This document shows, in pieces, positions 1 through 6,793 of a stretch of 64,000 nt of DNA (position 1 is the first letter of the stretch; the number at the start of each line of letters is the position of its first letter). The position numbers were made by a program, and so were the translations under genes. The notes under the pieces are model-generated. The model saw only the letters and a program-made list of their open reading frames with translations. It was not told the origin of the DNA and made no database searches. This DNA is from a virus, in IMG/VR virus record IMGVR_UViG_3300032268_000759, positions 1 through 64,000 of that record; one strand, 5' to 3'.

Positions 1-36
1 AAAACCAATTCAACATAACCCAAAAAACAATCTTAA

Positions 37-46
37 ATATTTATAA
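37..46 (+). promoter_or_regulatory. Late-type motif ATATTTATAA
   Basis: ATATTTATAA followed by TAAA lies 51 bases before the first ATG. The same motif precedes structural genes elsewhere in the window. Here it sits just upstream of a TTTGGC promoter, so the unit at 88 may be read in both phases. Late role is inferred. Confidence 0.4.
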
Positions 47-51
47 TAAAG

Positions 52-83
52 TTTGGCTTTTTAAAATACTTTAATTATATTTA
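52..83 (+). promoter_or_regulatory. Promoter P1 (TTTGGCT-N15-A-TTATATTTA)
   Basis: The -33 element TTTGGCT (52-58) and the -7 element TTATATTTA (75-83) are separated by the spacing shared by all class 1 sites. The ATG at 88 follows after 4 bases, so the transcript is probably leaderless. Confidence 0.75.
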
Positions 84-87
84 CACC

Positions 88-411
88 ATGGCAAGAACTG
101 TGAAACAATATGTACCACCAAACATTGAATTGGTAATACATGAACAAGAAGAAATTAAATTGTTAAAAGAGTCAGTTGAGTTTAAAACATTTATATTTGA
201 GCAAGTTTTAACAGCTATTAAAGATGCTATTAAAAATAAACTTAATGAGGCAAAAGTATTAAATGTAGTTAATTTTAATTATTCATTAACTATAACTAAA
301 TCACAGTTTAAAGATATTCTTAATAATATTTTAAAATTTAATGAAGAACAGGAAGAATATCTTAAATGTAAAGATATAACTAAATTAATTAAGAAGTATG
401 AGAAATTATAG
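88..411 (+). CDS. Hypothetical protein, 107 aa
   Basis: No family is recognised. The product is Lys/Glu-rich and probably helical, with no membrane segment or signal peptide. The ATG lies 4 bases after promoter P1, which supports this start and suggests a leaderless mRNA. The 3' end overlaps the next small gene by 14 bases, and that gene overlaps the following one by 4, so the three form one translationally coupled unit. Confidence 0.7.
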   Translation: MARTVKQYVPPNIELVIHEQEEIKLLKESVEFKTFIFEQVLTAIKDAIKNKLNEAKVLNVVNFNYSLTITKSQFKDILNNILKFNEEQEEYLKCKDITKLIKKYEKL

Positions 412-559
412 TTTTGCTTATTTCAATGATGAAAATAATGAAGCCATTGATACTAAACAGTTTAATAATTTATTAGAAGCAATTGAATTTTTTGCTAAAA
501 TAAAGAAATTATCACCAAGCGAGTTTTTAAAAATATATAAGGTTTTTGATAAAAAATGA
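398..559 (+). CDS. Small hypothetical protein, 53 aa
   Basis: This short ORF begins MRNYSFAYFNDENNEAID and ends with TGA. Its ATG lies inside the end of the previous gene and its stop overlaps the next ATG as ATGA, the arrangement expected of a translationally coupled phage gene. It is acidic at the front and Lys-rich at the back. No function can be assigned. Confidence 0.6.
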   Translation: MRNYSFAYFNDENNEAIDTKQFNNLLEAIEFFAKIKKLSPSEFLKIYKVFDKK

Positions 560-999
560 ATAATAAACAAGAATTAAATCAAATCTTCAGTGATATATTA
601 GGTGTTACTATAATACTTAATGAAGATAAATCTGGATATGATGAAAAAGCATTTATTAGAGTTATTGAAAACTGGGAACGTGCTTGGTTTGTAAAAAATG
701 ATTTAATTGATAAATATGGAATATTATTTGAAGGTGTTGATAATTTATTATTTCCAGCCTTAGAAGAAATGATTACATTAATGTATGGTGAGAAAAAATC
801 TGAAATAATACAGTGGTATATATATGAAAATAAAGATGAAAAGGGCAAACCCACTACATTAACAGATCCAAATACTAAAAAATCATATACATTAAATAAA
901 CCTAAAGATTTATATGATTTTATTCAACTTGAGTTTGATATAGATAATCTTCCAAGTATTGAAGATAGTGATGAAAATGAAGAAGACGATGAAGAATAA
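556..999 (+). CDS. Hypothetical acidic protein, 147 aa
   Basis: No family is recognised. The body is aromatic-rich and probably globular; the last 15 residues are almost all Asp/Glu, a tail often seen on phage proteins that compete for nucleic-acid-binding surfaces. It is coupled to the upstream 53-aa gene by a 4-base overlap. Two TATAAATA boxes follow it, before the next gene. Confidence 0.7.
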   Translation: MNNKQELNQIFSDILGVTIILNEDKSGYDEKAFIRVIENWERAWFVKNDLIDKYGILFEGVDNLLFPALEEMITLMYGEKKSEIIQWYIYENKDEKGKPTTLTDPNTKKSYTLNKPKDLYDFIQLEFDIDNLPSIEDSDENEEDDEE

Positions 1000-1003
1000 A
1001 GGT

Positions 1004-1027
1004 TATAAATAATTATGGTTATAAATA
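1004..1027 (+). promoter_or_regulatory. Direct repeat of TATAAATA (T4-late-like)
   Basis: TATAAATA occurs at 1004-1011 and 1020-1027 within a repeated GGTTATAAATA, 16 bases apart, 9 bases before the ATG at 1036. TATAAATA is the T4 late promoter consensus; it is the inverse of the TATTTATA found upstream of structural genes here. Promoter function is inferred. Confidence 0.4.
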
Positions 1028-1035
1028 GATAGAAA

Positions 1036-1347
1036 ATGACAAAACCGTGCATTAAATGTGGAGATGATATCCACCCAAAACGATTAGAAATATTACCTGG
1101 AACTAAAACTTGTGTTTGTTGTTCAACTGCTGGTAAAAAAAGAGGAGTAGATGTTCAATTAGGTGAAGGAGACCATACATATAATGAAATCATTATTATG
1201 GAAGAAGATGAGTATAGAAATTACTTAGCCTTAGAACAATCCCACCGTAAAACAATATCTGGGCAAGCAGCTTTAGATTATTTGGACCATGAGAATACAG
1301 ATCCAGATTTAGTTGAGCCTGAAGTAGATATAGCAATCCCAGAATAA
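1036..1347 (+). CDS. DksA/TraR-type C4 zinc-finger protein
   Basis: Cys5-x2-Cys8 and Cys26-x2-Cys29 flank a spacing with RLEILPGTK, matching the DksA/TraR zinc finger that docks small proteins on the RNA polymerase secondary channel. The remaining 70 residues are acidic and do not resemble the DksA coiled coil, so polymerase binding is possible but unproven. The stop overlaps the next ATG (TAATG), coupling it to the HTH/zinc protein; the pair may be regulatory. Confidence 0.7.
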   Translation: MTKPCIKCGDDIHPKRLEILPGTKTCVCCSTAGKKRGVDVQLGEGDHTYNEIIIMEEDEYRNYLALEQSHRKTISGQAALDYLDHENTDPDLVEPEVDIAIPE

Positions 1348-1979
1348 TGAAAGCCAAACCGCTTACAAAAGAAGATATATTGCGGGCAATGAGAAATACT
1401 AAAAGTAACAAAGCTGCGGCTCGTTATCTTAGTGTTTCATGGATGCATTATAAACGCTATGCTAAGTTATATAATGGAGAAGATGGTAGAACATTATTTG
1501 ATAATCATTTAAATCAAGCAGGTAAAGGTATACCTAAATTTTTAAATAATTCTAAAAAAGAACCAGCATTACTTGATTTATTAGAAGGTAGAGTACCAAT
1601 GACTAACTACCGACCTGAGAAAGTAAGAAGTCGTTTAATTAAAGAAGGTCTATTACAAGAGCATTGTTACCTATGTGGATTTAATGAACGTCGTGTATCT
1701 GATTATAAAATGCCTTTAATATTGGATTTTGTAGATAGGAATAAAAGAAACTACAAACAAGCAAATTTACGTTTATTATGCTATAATTGTTACTACATGA
1801 ATATAGGTGACTTATACACTAATAAACAACTGCATGGAATGGAAGATCATTTGACTACATTCAATAGTGAGGTGGATTGGGAGTTAGATGACTATCAAAA
1901 ACAACGACTACAAGAATTAGGTATGTATACTCCTCCAGACATAGAAAGTGATGGAACTGAATTTGTAAGTAAATGGTAA
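1347..1979 (+). CDS. HTH plus degenerate HNH/zinc-ribbon protein
   Basis: Residues 20-40 (KAAARYLSVSWMHYKRYAK) look like a helix-turn-helix. CYLCG near residue 107 and LRLLCYNCYYMN near residue 148 form the zinc site of an HNH-type fold, with LILDFVDRN between them. In active HNH nucleases the Asp is normally followed by His and the second Cys pair by His; here these are Phe and Tyr, so cleavage is doubtful and a DNA-binding or regulatory role is more likely. It overlaps the zinc-finger gene by one base. Confidence 0.65.
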   Translation: MKAKPLTKEDILRAMRNTKSNKAAARYLSVSWMHYKRYAKLYNGEDGRTLFDNHLNQAGKGIPKFLNNSKKEPALLDLLEGRVPMTNYRPEKVRSRLIKEGLLQEHCYLCGFNERRVSDYKMPLILDFVDRNKRNYKQANLRLLCYNCYYMNIGDLYTNKQLHGMEDHLTTFNSEVDWELDDYQKQRLQELGMYTPPDIESDGTEFVSKW

Positions 1980-1988
1980 TATTTATAT
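1979..1988 (+). promoter_or_regulatory. Late-type motif ATATTTATAT
   Basis: The motif begins on the last base of the previous stop codon and lies 3 bases before the ATG at 1992. It matches the class 2 sites found upstream of structural genes. Confidence 0.35.
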
Positions 1989-1991
1989 CAA

Positions 1992-2147
1992 ATGAAAAAG
2001 AAAAAACATATTGAAGTAATAACTGATTTTGATGAAAAGAAACAAAAACATCTAGAAAAATTAGCTACTCAGATGCTCAAAAATGATGATCGCAACAATA
2101 AGTTAAAAGAAAAATATATTGATAAAAAATTTTTAGATTTATTTTAA
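1992..2147 (+). CDS. Small basic protein, 51 aa
   Basis: This Lys-rich helical peptide begins MKKKKHIEVITDFDEKKQKH and ends KKFLDLF. It fits exactly between its neighbours, with one base before the next ATG. No family is recognised; size and charge suggest a nucleic-acid or protein adaptor, which is speculative. Confidence 0.6.
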   Translation: MKKKKHIEVITDFDEKKQKHLEKLATQMLKNDDRNNKLKEKYIDKKFLDLF

Positions 2148-2148
2148 C

Positions 2149-2448
2149 ATGGTTAAAGAAATAACAGTTCGTAATAACGAAGAGTTAATTGAAGTTATGG
2201 AAAATGGTAGTTATGAAATATCAAAATCTATAGTTGAAAACATTATAAAACATTTAAATAGTAAGAAAAAACGTGTACATGTTATAAGCATTTTCTGTGA
2301 AGAAGATCAGGCGGTTTATGACTTGACACTTGAAAGATCAAATTTCTTAAGTACACTCGAAAAGAATTTAACTACATTTGAGCAAGCCGAGGATTTTGAA
2401 GGTTGTATTGGTATTCAAAACGCAATTAATCAACTCAAACCCTCATAA
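2149..2448 (+). CDS. Hypothetical protein with UVR-like C-terminus, 99 aa
   Basis: The last 30 residues (LTTFEQAEDFEGCIGIQNAI) resemble the UVR helical hairpin of UvrB/UvrC and McsA, in which two short helices mediate protein-protein contact. A similar pattern, YFESIEEYEKCAFLIKIL, ends the protein at 34996-35412, so the two may share a fold. The N-terminal part is unrecognised. Similarity is by eye only. Confidence 0.65.
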   Translation: MVKEITVRNNEELIEVMENGSYEISKSIVENIIKHLNSKKKRVHVISIFCEEDQAVYDLTLERSNFLSTLEKNLTTFEQAEDFEGCIGIQNAINQLKPS

Positions 2449-2450
2449 TA

Positions 2451-2594
2451 ATGGCAAAAGCAAAAGCAAACACAACAGTTAAATCACACATCTCATCACC
2501 AAAAGTAAAAAGAAAAGGCATTCATGCCAAATCAAAATCAAGTAGTCTTAAATCATCAAAACTTTATAAAAAGTTAAGCAAAGGGCAGGGTTAA
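2451..2594 (+). CDS. Small very basic protein, 47 aa
   Basis: The product is mostly Lys, Ser and Ala (starts MAKAKANTTVKSHISSPK, ends KLYKKLSKGQG), without acidic residues, and is likely to bind nucleic acid. It begins 2 bases after the previous gene. Its last codons and stop lie within the 5' part of a terminator hairpin. Confidence 0.6.
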   Translation: MAKAKANTTVKSHISSPKVKRKGIHAKSKSSSLKSSKLYKKLSKGQG

Positions 2595-2608
2595 TCCGCC
2601 CTTTGTTT
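2583..2608 (+). terminator. Rho-independent terminator
   Basis: GGGC-A-GG pairs with CC-G-CCC across GTTAAT and is followed by TTTGTTT. The T-tract is also the start of promoter P2. Confidence 0.6.
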
Positions 2609-2637
2609 GGCCTCCCCAAATGTTGATGTTATATTTA
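2606..2637 (+). promoter_or_regulatory. Promoter P2
   Basis: TTTGGCC 2606-2612, 15-base spacer, GTTATATTTA 2628-2637. Drives the gene at 2661 with a leader of about 20 bases. The TTT of the -33 element is the tail of the preceding terminator. Confidence 0.85.
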
Positions 2638-2660
2638 TATTGTAATAAAAATAAATAGTT

Positions 2661-2963
2661 ATGGCGCAAAGAGGTAGAAAAAGTAAGTTACAAGTAGAAA
2701 CTGAGGCAGCAGAAGCATTAGCTACATCAATTAAATTTGAAAGACGTTATGTGGATGAGGATGGATCAGTTGAAGTTTGGAAGTATGATATTAGAAAAAA
2801 TCCAAATGGTCCATATGAAACAACAATGGAGTATCCAAAAGGTACTAAAACATTTGAACAAATACAAGAACTATTACCTAAAACTAAGCGTAGGTACTTA
2901 AACCCAGAAACAGGCAAAGATGTAGCTTATTCAAGAGCAAAGGAATTAGGACTTATAAATTAA
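2661..2963 (+). CDS. Hypothetical protein with basic N-terminus, 100 aa
   Basis: The start MAQRGRKSKLQ resembles an AT-hook-like basic arm (compare KRGRP in the protein at 21956). The middle has alternating charged and aromatic residues typical of a small beta-rich fold. It is a single-gene unit between promoters P2 and P3. No specific function is supported. Confidence 0.7.
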   Translation: MAQRGRKSKLQVETEAAEALATSIKFERRYVDEDGSVEVWKYDIRKNPNGPYETTMEYPKGTKTFEQIQELLPKTKRRYLNPETGKDVAYSRAKELGLIN

Positions 2964-2964
2964 G

Positions 2965-2996
2965 TTTGGCCTACCAAAAATAAGATGTTATATTAA
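2965..2996 (+). promoter_or_regulatory. Promoter P3
   Basis: TTTGGCC 2965-2971, 15-base spacer, G, TTATATTAA 2988-2996. The -33 element starts 1 base after the previous stop codon. Drives the Cro-like gene at 3022. Confidence 0.8.
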
Positions 2997-3021
2997 TATT
3001 AACATAAAAATAAAATAAGTT

Positions 3022-3234
3022 ATGAGCAAATTAAACAGAACTGCTAAGTTGAGTTTTTTCACAAGCAGAAAAAGAAGCGGAGATGCAACCCGTTTATCGG
3101 AAGTTACTGGTTATTCAGTATCACACATCAGTAATGTAATGTCAGGTGTACGTAGTGTACCTCAAGAGTTAGCGAATGAGATGTATAACATCAGTCGCAG
3201 ACGTATGAAGAACAGTGAGCGTTCAATCGCTTAA
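3022..3234 (+). CDS. Cro/XRE-like helix-turn-helix protein
   Basis: At 70 aa it is about the size of Cro-type repressors. DATRLSEVTGYSVSHISNVM is a good helix-turn-helix, followed by SGVRSVPQELANEMYNISRR as the third and fourth helices. It probably binds operators in the phage genome, but none is identifiable here. It has its own promoter and a strong terminator. Confidence 0.8.
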   Translation: MSKLNRTAKLSFFTSRKRSGDATRLSEVTGYSVSHISNVMSGVRSVPQELANEMYNISRRRMKNSERSIA

Positions 3235-3243
3235 TTGATTCCA

Positions 3244-3280
3244 GGGCATCCGAGTTGAAATAAACTCGGGCCCTTTTTTT
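3244..3280 (+). terminator. Strong rho-independent terminator
   Basis: GGGC-AT-CCGAGTT pairs with AACTCGG-GCCC across GAAATA and is followed by seven T. The T-run is shared with the TTTGGCT of promoter P4. Confidence 0.9.
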
Positions 3281-3309
3281 GGCTTTCCAAAGTAAAAATA
3301 TTATATTAA
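3278..3309 (+). promoter_or_regulatory. Promoter P4
   Basis: TTTGGCT 3278-3284, 15-base spacer, A, TTATATTAA 3301-3309. It starts in the T-tract of the Cro-like gene's terminator and drives the unit from 3324. Confidence 0.8.
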
Positions 3310-3323
3310 TAGAAATAAAGGTT

Positions 3324-3551
3324 ATGAAAAAGAATTTATCAATTACAAAATTGTGGTTACAGGCTAAAGATTTATTTGGAAAAGGTAAAATTGATAAAGC
3401 TGATGAGAATTTAGATTGGTGTTTAGTTATTCTATCTAAACATGCTTTAGCAGGTTCTAAAGGAACAGATTTACTAGAAGGTACTAAAATGGATGTTTGG
3501 TATGAGAGAGTTTGGACATCAATAGAACATATGGGTTTATTACCAGAATAA
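3324..3551 (+). CDS. Hypothetical protein, 75 aa
   Basis: The frame is open from 3279, but that stretch is promoter P4; the ATG at 3324 (MKKNLSITKLWLQAKDL) follows the promoter at the usual distance and is preferred. The sequence is helical with a possible TPR-like pattern (LFGKGKIDKADENLDWCLVIL). It is the first gene of a three-gene unit. Confidence 0.65.
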   Translation: MKKNLSITKLWLQAKDLFGKGKIDKADENLDWCLVILSKHALAGSKGTDLLEGTKMDVWYERVWTSIEHMGLLPE

Positions 3552-3552
3552 T

Positions 3553-3765
3553 ATGATTAAGAAAAAAAGACGTAAATACAGAAAACTTATTCCTGAAAAA
3601 GGATATGTTGTAATGACTGATGATTGTAGAGTATTCAGTGGACTAAAAGGTGGTTATCCTACATTTTCAGAAATCATTGATGAAGCAAAACAATTTACTG
3701 AAATTCATCAGTCAGAAATGTTACATTTAATGTACCCATTTAAATTAGAAACAATATGGCTTTAG
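3553..3765 (+). CDS. Hypothetical protein, 70 aa
   Basis: It has a very basic start (MIKKKRRKYRKL) and then a mixed alpha/beta pattern. It begins 1 base after the preceding gene and overlaps the next by 10 bases. No family is recognised. Confidence 0.6.
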   Translation: MIKKKRRKYRKLIPEKGYVVMTDDCRVFSGLKGGYPTFSEIIDEAKQFTEIHQSEMLHLMYPFKLETIWL

Positions 3766-4142
3766 GACAAAAAATAAGATATTTTATTAATAGTGTTAAA
3801 AATCTTATCAAGTGGTTTCCCATTATTTGGAATGACAGAGATTGGGATAGTGCTTATATTGAAGAAATGTTGTTATTTAAGTTGAATAACATGTATAAAC
3901 GATTCTCAGACCCAAATGCCACTTATGTTGATTGGAACAGTAAACATGCTAAACCTGCACTTAAAGCATTAAAACTATCTATTCAAATACTTAAACGTAG
4001 ACAAAGTAATTATTACACTGATTATTGGTGGAATAGAGGTCAAGAAGATAAAGATTTAATGATATCAAGTCAATTAGAACAAAGGGACTGGAAGTTGTTC
4101 TGTAAATTAATGGAAAAATATTCTGATTATTGGTGGGACTAG
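3756..4142 (+). CDS. Hypothetical phage protein with WNDRDWD motif, 128 aa
   Basis: The product contains IIWNDRDWDSAYIEEMLLFKL and two DYWW segments. The DRDWD-xx-LL-xxK pattern is one I associate with conserved proteins of unknown function in large tailed phages. It is rich in Trp and Tyr and has no membrane span. Last gene of the P4 unit. Confidence 0.7.
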   Translation: MALGQKIRYFINSVKNLIKWFPIIWNDRDWDSAYIEEMLLFKLNNMYKRFSDPNATYVDWNSKHAKPALKALKLSIQILKRRQSNYYTDYWWNRGQEDKDLMISSQLEQRDWKLFCKLMEKYSDYWWD

Positions 4143-4174
4143 TTTGGTCTCCCAAATGTAAGATATTATATTTA
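4143..4174 (+). promoter_or_regulatory. Promoter P5
   Basis: TTTGGTC 4143-4149, 15-base spacer, A, TTATATTTA 4166-4174. It begins on the base after the preceding stop codon. Drives three membrane-protein genes and the 11-residue-repeat gene. Confidence 0.75.
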
Positions 4175-4195
4175 AGTAAATTAAAAATTAAAAAT

Positions 4196-4354
4196 ATGAG
4201 TATAGCATTTATTATTGGTTGGTTATTTATGATAACCACATGGATTCCAAAATCATTTATTAAGGATGAGCGTAAACGCACAGGAACAAATTTAGCATTA
4301 GCTGCAATTGCTTTAGGTATTTTCATAGCAGATCTTGTATATCTTATATATTAA
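4196..4354 (+). CDS. Small two-span membrane protein, 52 aa
   Basis: MSIAFIIGWLFMITTWIP and LALAAIALGIFIADLVYLIY are two transmembrane helices joined by a short basic loop (KSFIKDERKR). The frame is open from 4130, but that stretch covers promoter P5, so 4196 is chosen. Function unknown; size fits a phage accessory inner-membrane protein. Confidence 0.6.
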   Translation: MSIAFIIGWLFMITTWIPKSFIKDERKRTGTNLALAAIALGIFIADLVYLIY

Positions 4355-4359
4355 ATAAT

Positions 4360-4491
4360 ATGTATTTAATAGGAATAATATTGGGATTTGGATTTCTAGT
4401 ATTAGTAGTTTCATTATACAATTCATTAAAGAAATTGATTAAAAAGAAAAATGGATCAAAATCTAAAAAACACAACAGAAGTGGAAAATAA
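4360..4491 (+). CDS. Small single-span membrane protein, 43 aa
   Basis: One hydrophobic helix (MYLIGIILGFGFLVLVVSLY) is followed by a very basic tail (KKLIKKKNGSKSKKHNRSGK), so the tail should face the cytoplasm. It overlaps the next gene by 41 bases in another frame. No family is recognised. Confidence 0.5.
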   Translation: MYLIGIILGFGFLVLVVSLYNSLKKLIKKKNGSKSKKHNRSGK

Positions 4492-4759
4492 CAAAAGTAA
4501 TCCATCATCAGGATTCTTTGATATTTTTTTATCTAAAGTAAAAGAGCAATCTTTTTTAATAATTCTTATGCTTGGCATAATTTATTACCAACATAGAATG
4601 ATGGAGGAAAGAGTTGGTTTTTGGCAAAGACAATTTGAACAAGAAGATTTGTATATTAAGCAAATTGAAAAAGAACGAAGAGATGATTTAATACAAAGAA
4701 ATGAATATCTGCTAAACCAAAGAGATAAATATGTAGAAGAAATTATAAACACAAAATAA
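4451..4759 (+). CDS. Single-span membrane protein with coiled coil, 102 aa
   Basis: A polar N-terminus, one membrane helix (SFLIILMLGIIYY, residues 34-46) and a charged coiled coil (residues 50-100) suggest an inner-membrane anchor with a coiled-coil stalk, as in inner-membrane spanins. The lysis cassette lies elsewhere (11.7-13.5 kb), so this role is uncertain. Confidence 0.6.
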   Translation: MDQNLKNTTEVENNKSNPSSGFFDIFLSKVKEQSFLIILMLGIIYYQHRMMEERVGFWQRQFEQEDLYIKQIEKERRDDLIQRNEYLLNQRDKYVEEIINTK

Positions 4760-4771
4760 AATAAATAAATT

Positions 4772-5821
4772 ATGTCAACAGAAACAAACACAAATTTAGA
4801 AACTAACCAAACAGCTGAAACACATTCAGATGGAACTTCAGGTGGTGCATCATTTGATAATACAACTACAGCGTCAGCTGGTGTATCAACAGGAGATGAG
4901 AACGCCTCAATTGGTATTGAAGTATCTGCTAAAACTGGAACTGAAGCATCAGTTGATGGTGGTTTAGATGGTAATAATGTTTATGTAGAAGCAAGTTACT
5001 CAGACACAACTGAAGTTCATGTTACAGTAGATGGTCAAGCTAATGCTGAAGGATTTGGTGTTAGTGGTACGGTAGATGCTTATGCTAAAACAGGAAACGA
5101 AGCTAGTCTTGAAGTGAGAGCAGGTGATGAAGGAGTAGTAGCTAATGGAAATTTATCAGCAGGATCAGCAGTTGGTGTAGATGGAGAAGGAACAGTTGAT
5201 TTAAGAGAAGGTTCAGTAACAGCAGGTGCAGGTGTATCAGTTGGAGAGCAAGTTGGTATTGGTGGTGGTGGAGAAGCCACTTTAGTAGATGGTGTTGCTA
5301 CTGTAGGAGTTAGTGGTGAAGTAGCAGTTTTATTAGGTGTTGATGTTGATTTAAGTGTGAGTATTGATACAAATCAAATAGCTGAAGATGCTAGATTAGC
5401 TGCTGAGAAATCTGAACAATTAGCTAAAGAAACTGAACGAATTGCAAAAGTAGCTGCTGAAGAAACTGAACGAAAAGCTAAAGAAGTAGCAGCTGAAACT
5501 GAAAGAAAAACAAAAGCAGCAGCTGATGAAGTTGAAAGAAAAGCTAAGGAAGCAGCAGCTGAAACAGAAAGAAAAACTAAGGAGGCAGCAGCAGCAGCTA
5601 AAAAAGAAACTGAAAGATTAGCTGCTGAGACTGAAAGAAAGACAAGGGAAGCAGCAGCTGAAACTGAGCGAAGGACTAGAGAAGCAGCAGAAGCAGCTCA
5701 AAGAGAAACAGAAAGATTGGCAGCAGAAACTGAAAGAAAAACTCGTGAGGCGGCTGAGGCGACAAAAAGAGAACTTGAAAAAGTAGCTAAAAAAGCTAAT
5801 CCTAAAAATTGGTTTAGATAA
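4772..5821 (+). CDS. Gly/Val beta-repeat protein with 11-residue coiled-coil repeats, 349 aa
   Basis: Residues 1-195 are low-complexity Gly/Ala/Val/Thr/Asp with alternating small residues, as in beta-roll or beta-solenoid segments, and no signal peptide. Residues 200-335 are about ten consecutive 11-residue units near AAETERKTREA. Eleven-residue (hendecad) repeats give straight or right-handed helices, as in LEA, apolipoprotein-like and TolA-like rods. The end (KKANPKNWFR) is basic. It could be a structural rod or a membrane- or protein-binding filament; resemblance to TolA or IF-2 in searches would be due to composition. Confidence 0.75.
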   Translation: MSTETNTNLETNQTAETHSDGTSGGASFDNTTTASAGVSTGDENASIGIEVSAKTGTEASVDGGLDGNNVYVEASYSDTTEVHVTVDGQANAEGFGVSGTVDAYAKTGNEASLEVRAGDEGVVANGNLSAGSAVGVDGEGTVDLREGSVTAGAGVSVGEQVGIGGGGEATLVDGVATVGVSGEVAVLLGVDVDLSVSIDTNQIAEDARLAAEKSEQLAKETERIAKVAAEETERKAKEVAAETERKTKAAADEVERKAKEAAAETERKTKEAAAAAKKETERLAAETERKTREAAAETERRTREAAEAAQRETERLAAETERKTREAAEATKRELEKVAKKANPKNWFR

Positions 5822-5831
5822 AAAAAGGTTT

Positions 5832-5908
5832 GGTCAGGTGGGTGTAATGAGGGAAGGTCCCAAGTCCATTTAATGGTTACTTATCCGGTTCGAGTCCGGC
5901 CCTGACTA
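5832..5908 (+). tRNA. tRNA-like element with degenerate interior
   Basis: GGTCAGG (5832-5838) pairs with CCTGACT (5901-5907), discriminator A. CCGG-TTCGAGT-CCGG is a T-arm with a canonical loop. The interior does not fold as a standard D and anticodon arm; it offers GGGA/TCCC and CCAT/ATGG mini-hairpins. No anticodon can be assigned. The acceptor stem matches the two tRNA-like elements near 26.1-26.4 kb. Confidence 0.5.
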
Positions 5909-5924
5909 CTAAATTAAAATAAAT

Positions 5925-6176
5925 ATGGTTATAGCGATAACAATCTTATCTGTATTATTAGTTGTCACAATGTTATTTGTGACAGCATGTATAATACACA
6001 TTCTAAAAATTCAGAAAGAATTAGAATTAATAAGTAAAGAACAAACAAATCAAAATACAGACATTAGGAATACAATGGTATCACTTATGTCTTTAATTCA
6101 AGCCCTTAGAGAAGCATCTGAGGTAGAACAAATTAATAAAACTTATAATTATAATAATATAAAAGGAGAAGCATAA
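5925..6176 (+). CDS. Single-span membrane protein, 83 aa
   Basis: The N-terminal 25 residues are one hydrophobic helix (VIAITILSVLLVVTMLFVTA), followed by a helical, probably coiled-coil region (KIQKELELISKEQ) and a polar tail. It starts just after the tRNA-like element and ends 1 base before the next gene. Function unknown. Confidence 0.6.
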   Translation: MVIAITILSVLLVVTMLFVTACIIHILKIQKELELISKEQTNQNTDIRNTMVSLMSLIQALREASEVEQINKTYNYNNIKGEA

Positions 6177-6177
6177 T

Positions 6178-6447
6178 ATGGCAGATATGAATGTTAGTTT
6201 TGATGTTGAAGATATCATTTGGGGTATGGATAGATATGAAAAACAAGATATGGTTGATTCACTTTATGATGATGGTTTTGTTCCAAGTAATGTTAAAAAA
6301 GATTTAGATTTAGTAATTGATCGTTTACCATTAACTTCATTAGAACAAGAATTATCTGATTTATTAGATAAAGTATGGAATAATAGAAATGTTATTAATA
6401 ATAATGATTTAGAAATATTAAAACACTTATCTAAGAAAGGGATATAA
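6178..6447 (+). CDS. Hypothetical protein, 89 aa
   Basis: An acidic helical protein starting MADMNVSFDVEDIIWGMDRY. The stop overlaps the next ATG by one base (TAATG). No family is recognised. Confidence 0.65.
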   Translation: MADMNVSFDVEDIIWGMDRYEKQDMVDSLYDDGFVPSNVKKDLDLVIDRLPLTSLEQELSDLLDKVWNNRNVINNNDLEILKHLSKKGI

Positions 6448-6737
6448 TGGAAGTAGGAAGTTTAGTGGAGTGTGTTAATGGTAATTTTGAACATAAACAA
6501 ATTGAACTAATAGCGAATAGACCTAAACAAGGTAAAATATATACTGTACGTTTAATAAAACAATATCCAAGTAATAAAATAGGAGTATTATTAGAGGAAA
6601 TAGTGAATGAACCATTAATGTTACCTAATTTAGATGGTTTATTTGAACCAACATTTGATATAAATCGATTTAGAGAAGTGCAAGAAGGTAGTATTGAAGA
6701 GTTAACTGAGATATTAGAACTAGAAAATACTAAATAA
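6447..6737 (+). CDS. SH3-like small phage protein, 96 aa
   Basis: GSLVECVN, QGKIYTVRLIKQYP and IGVLLEEIVNEP form a small beta-barrel pattern, ending FDINRFREVQ. I recognise this layout from short conserved proteins of Bacteroidota phages, function unknown. Proteins at 16421 and 21394 have comparable small barrels (KVRFT motifs). Confidence 0.65.
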   Translation: MEVGSLVECVNGNFEHKQIELIANRPKQGKIYTVRLIKQYPSNKIGVLLEEIVNEPLMLPNLDGLFEPTFDINRFREVQEGSIEELTEILELENTK

Positions 6738-6741
6738 CAAG

Positions 6742-6773
6742 TTTGGCTCCTCAGGGAGCCTTTGTTATATTTA
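6742..6773 (+). promoter_or_regulatory. Promoter P6 with built-in hairpin
   Basis: TTTGGCT 6742-6748, 15-base spacer, G, TTATATTTA 6765-6773. GGCTCC-TCAG-GGAGCC (6745-6760) is a perfect hairpin followed by TTTGTTATATTT, so the element probably also terminates the upstream unit. Drives 6794 to about 9256. Confidence 0.85.
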
Positions 6774-6793
6774 CACTGTAATAAGAAACAGAT

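Noticed and set aside
5080-5280. Pro/Ser-rich minus-strand ORF
   Set aside because: It is the complement of the Gly/Val/Thr-rich repeat gene at 4772 and arises from its composition. All other minus-strand ORFs are likewise shadows of plus-strand genes.
4772-5821. TolA or translation initiation factor IF-2 homologue
   Set aside because: Similarity would rest only on Ala/Glu/Lys composition; there is no membrane anchor, GTPase motif or TolA C-terminal domain.
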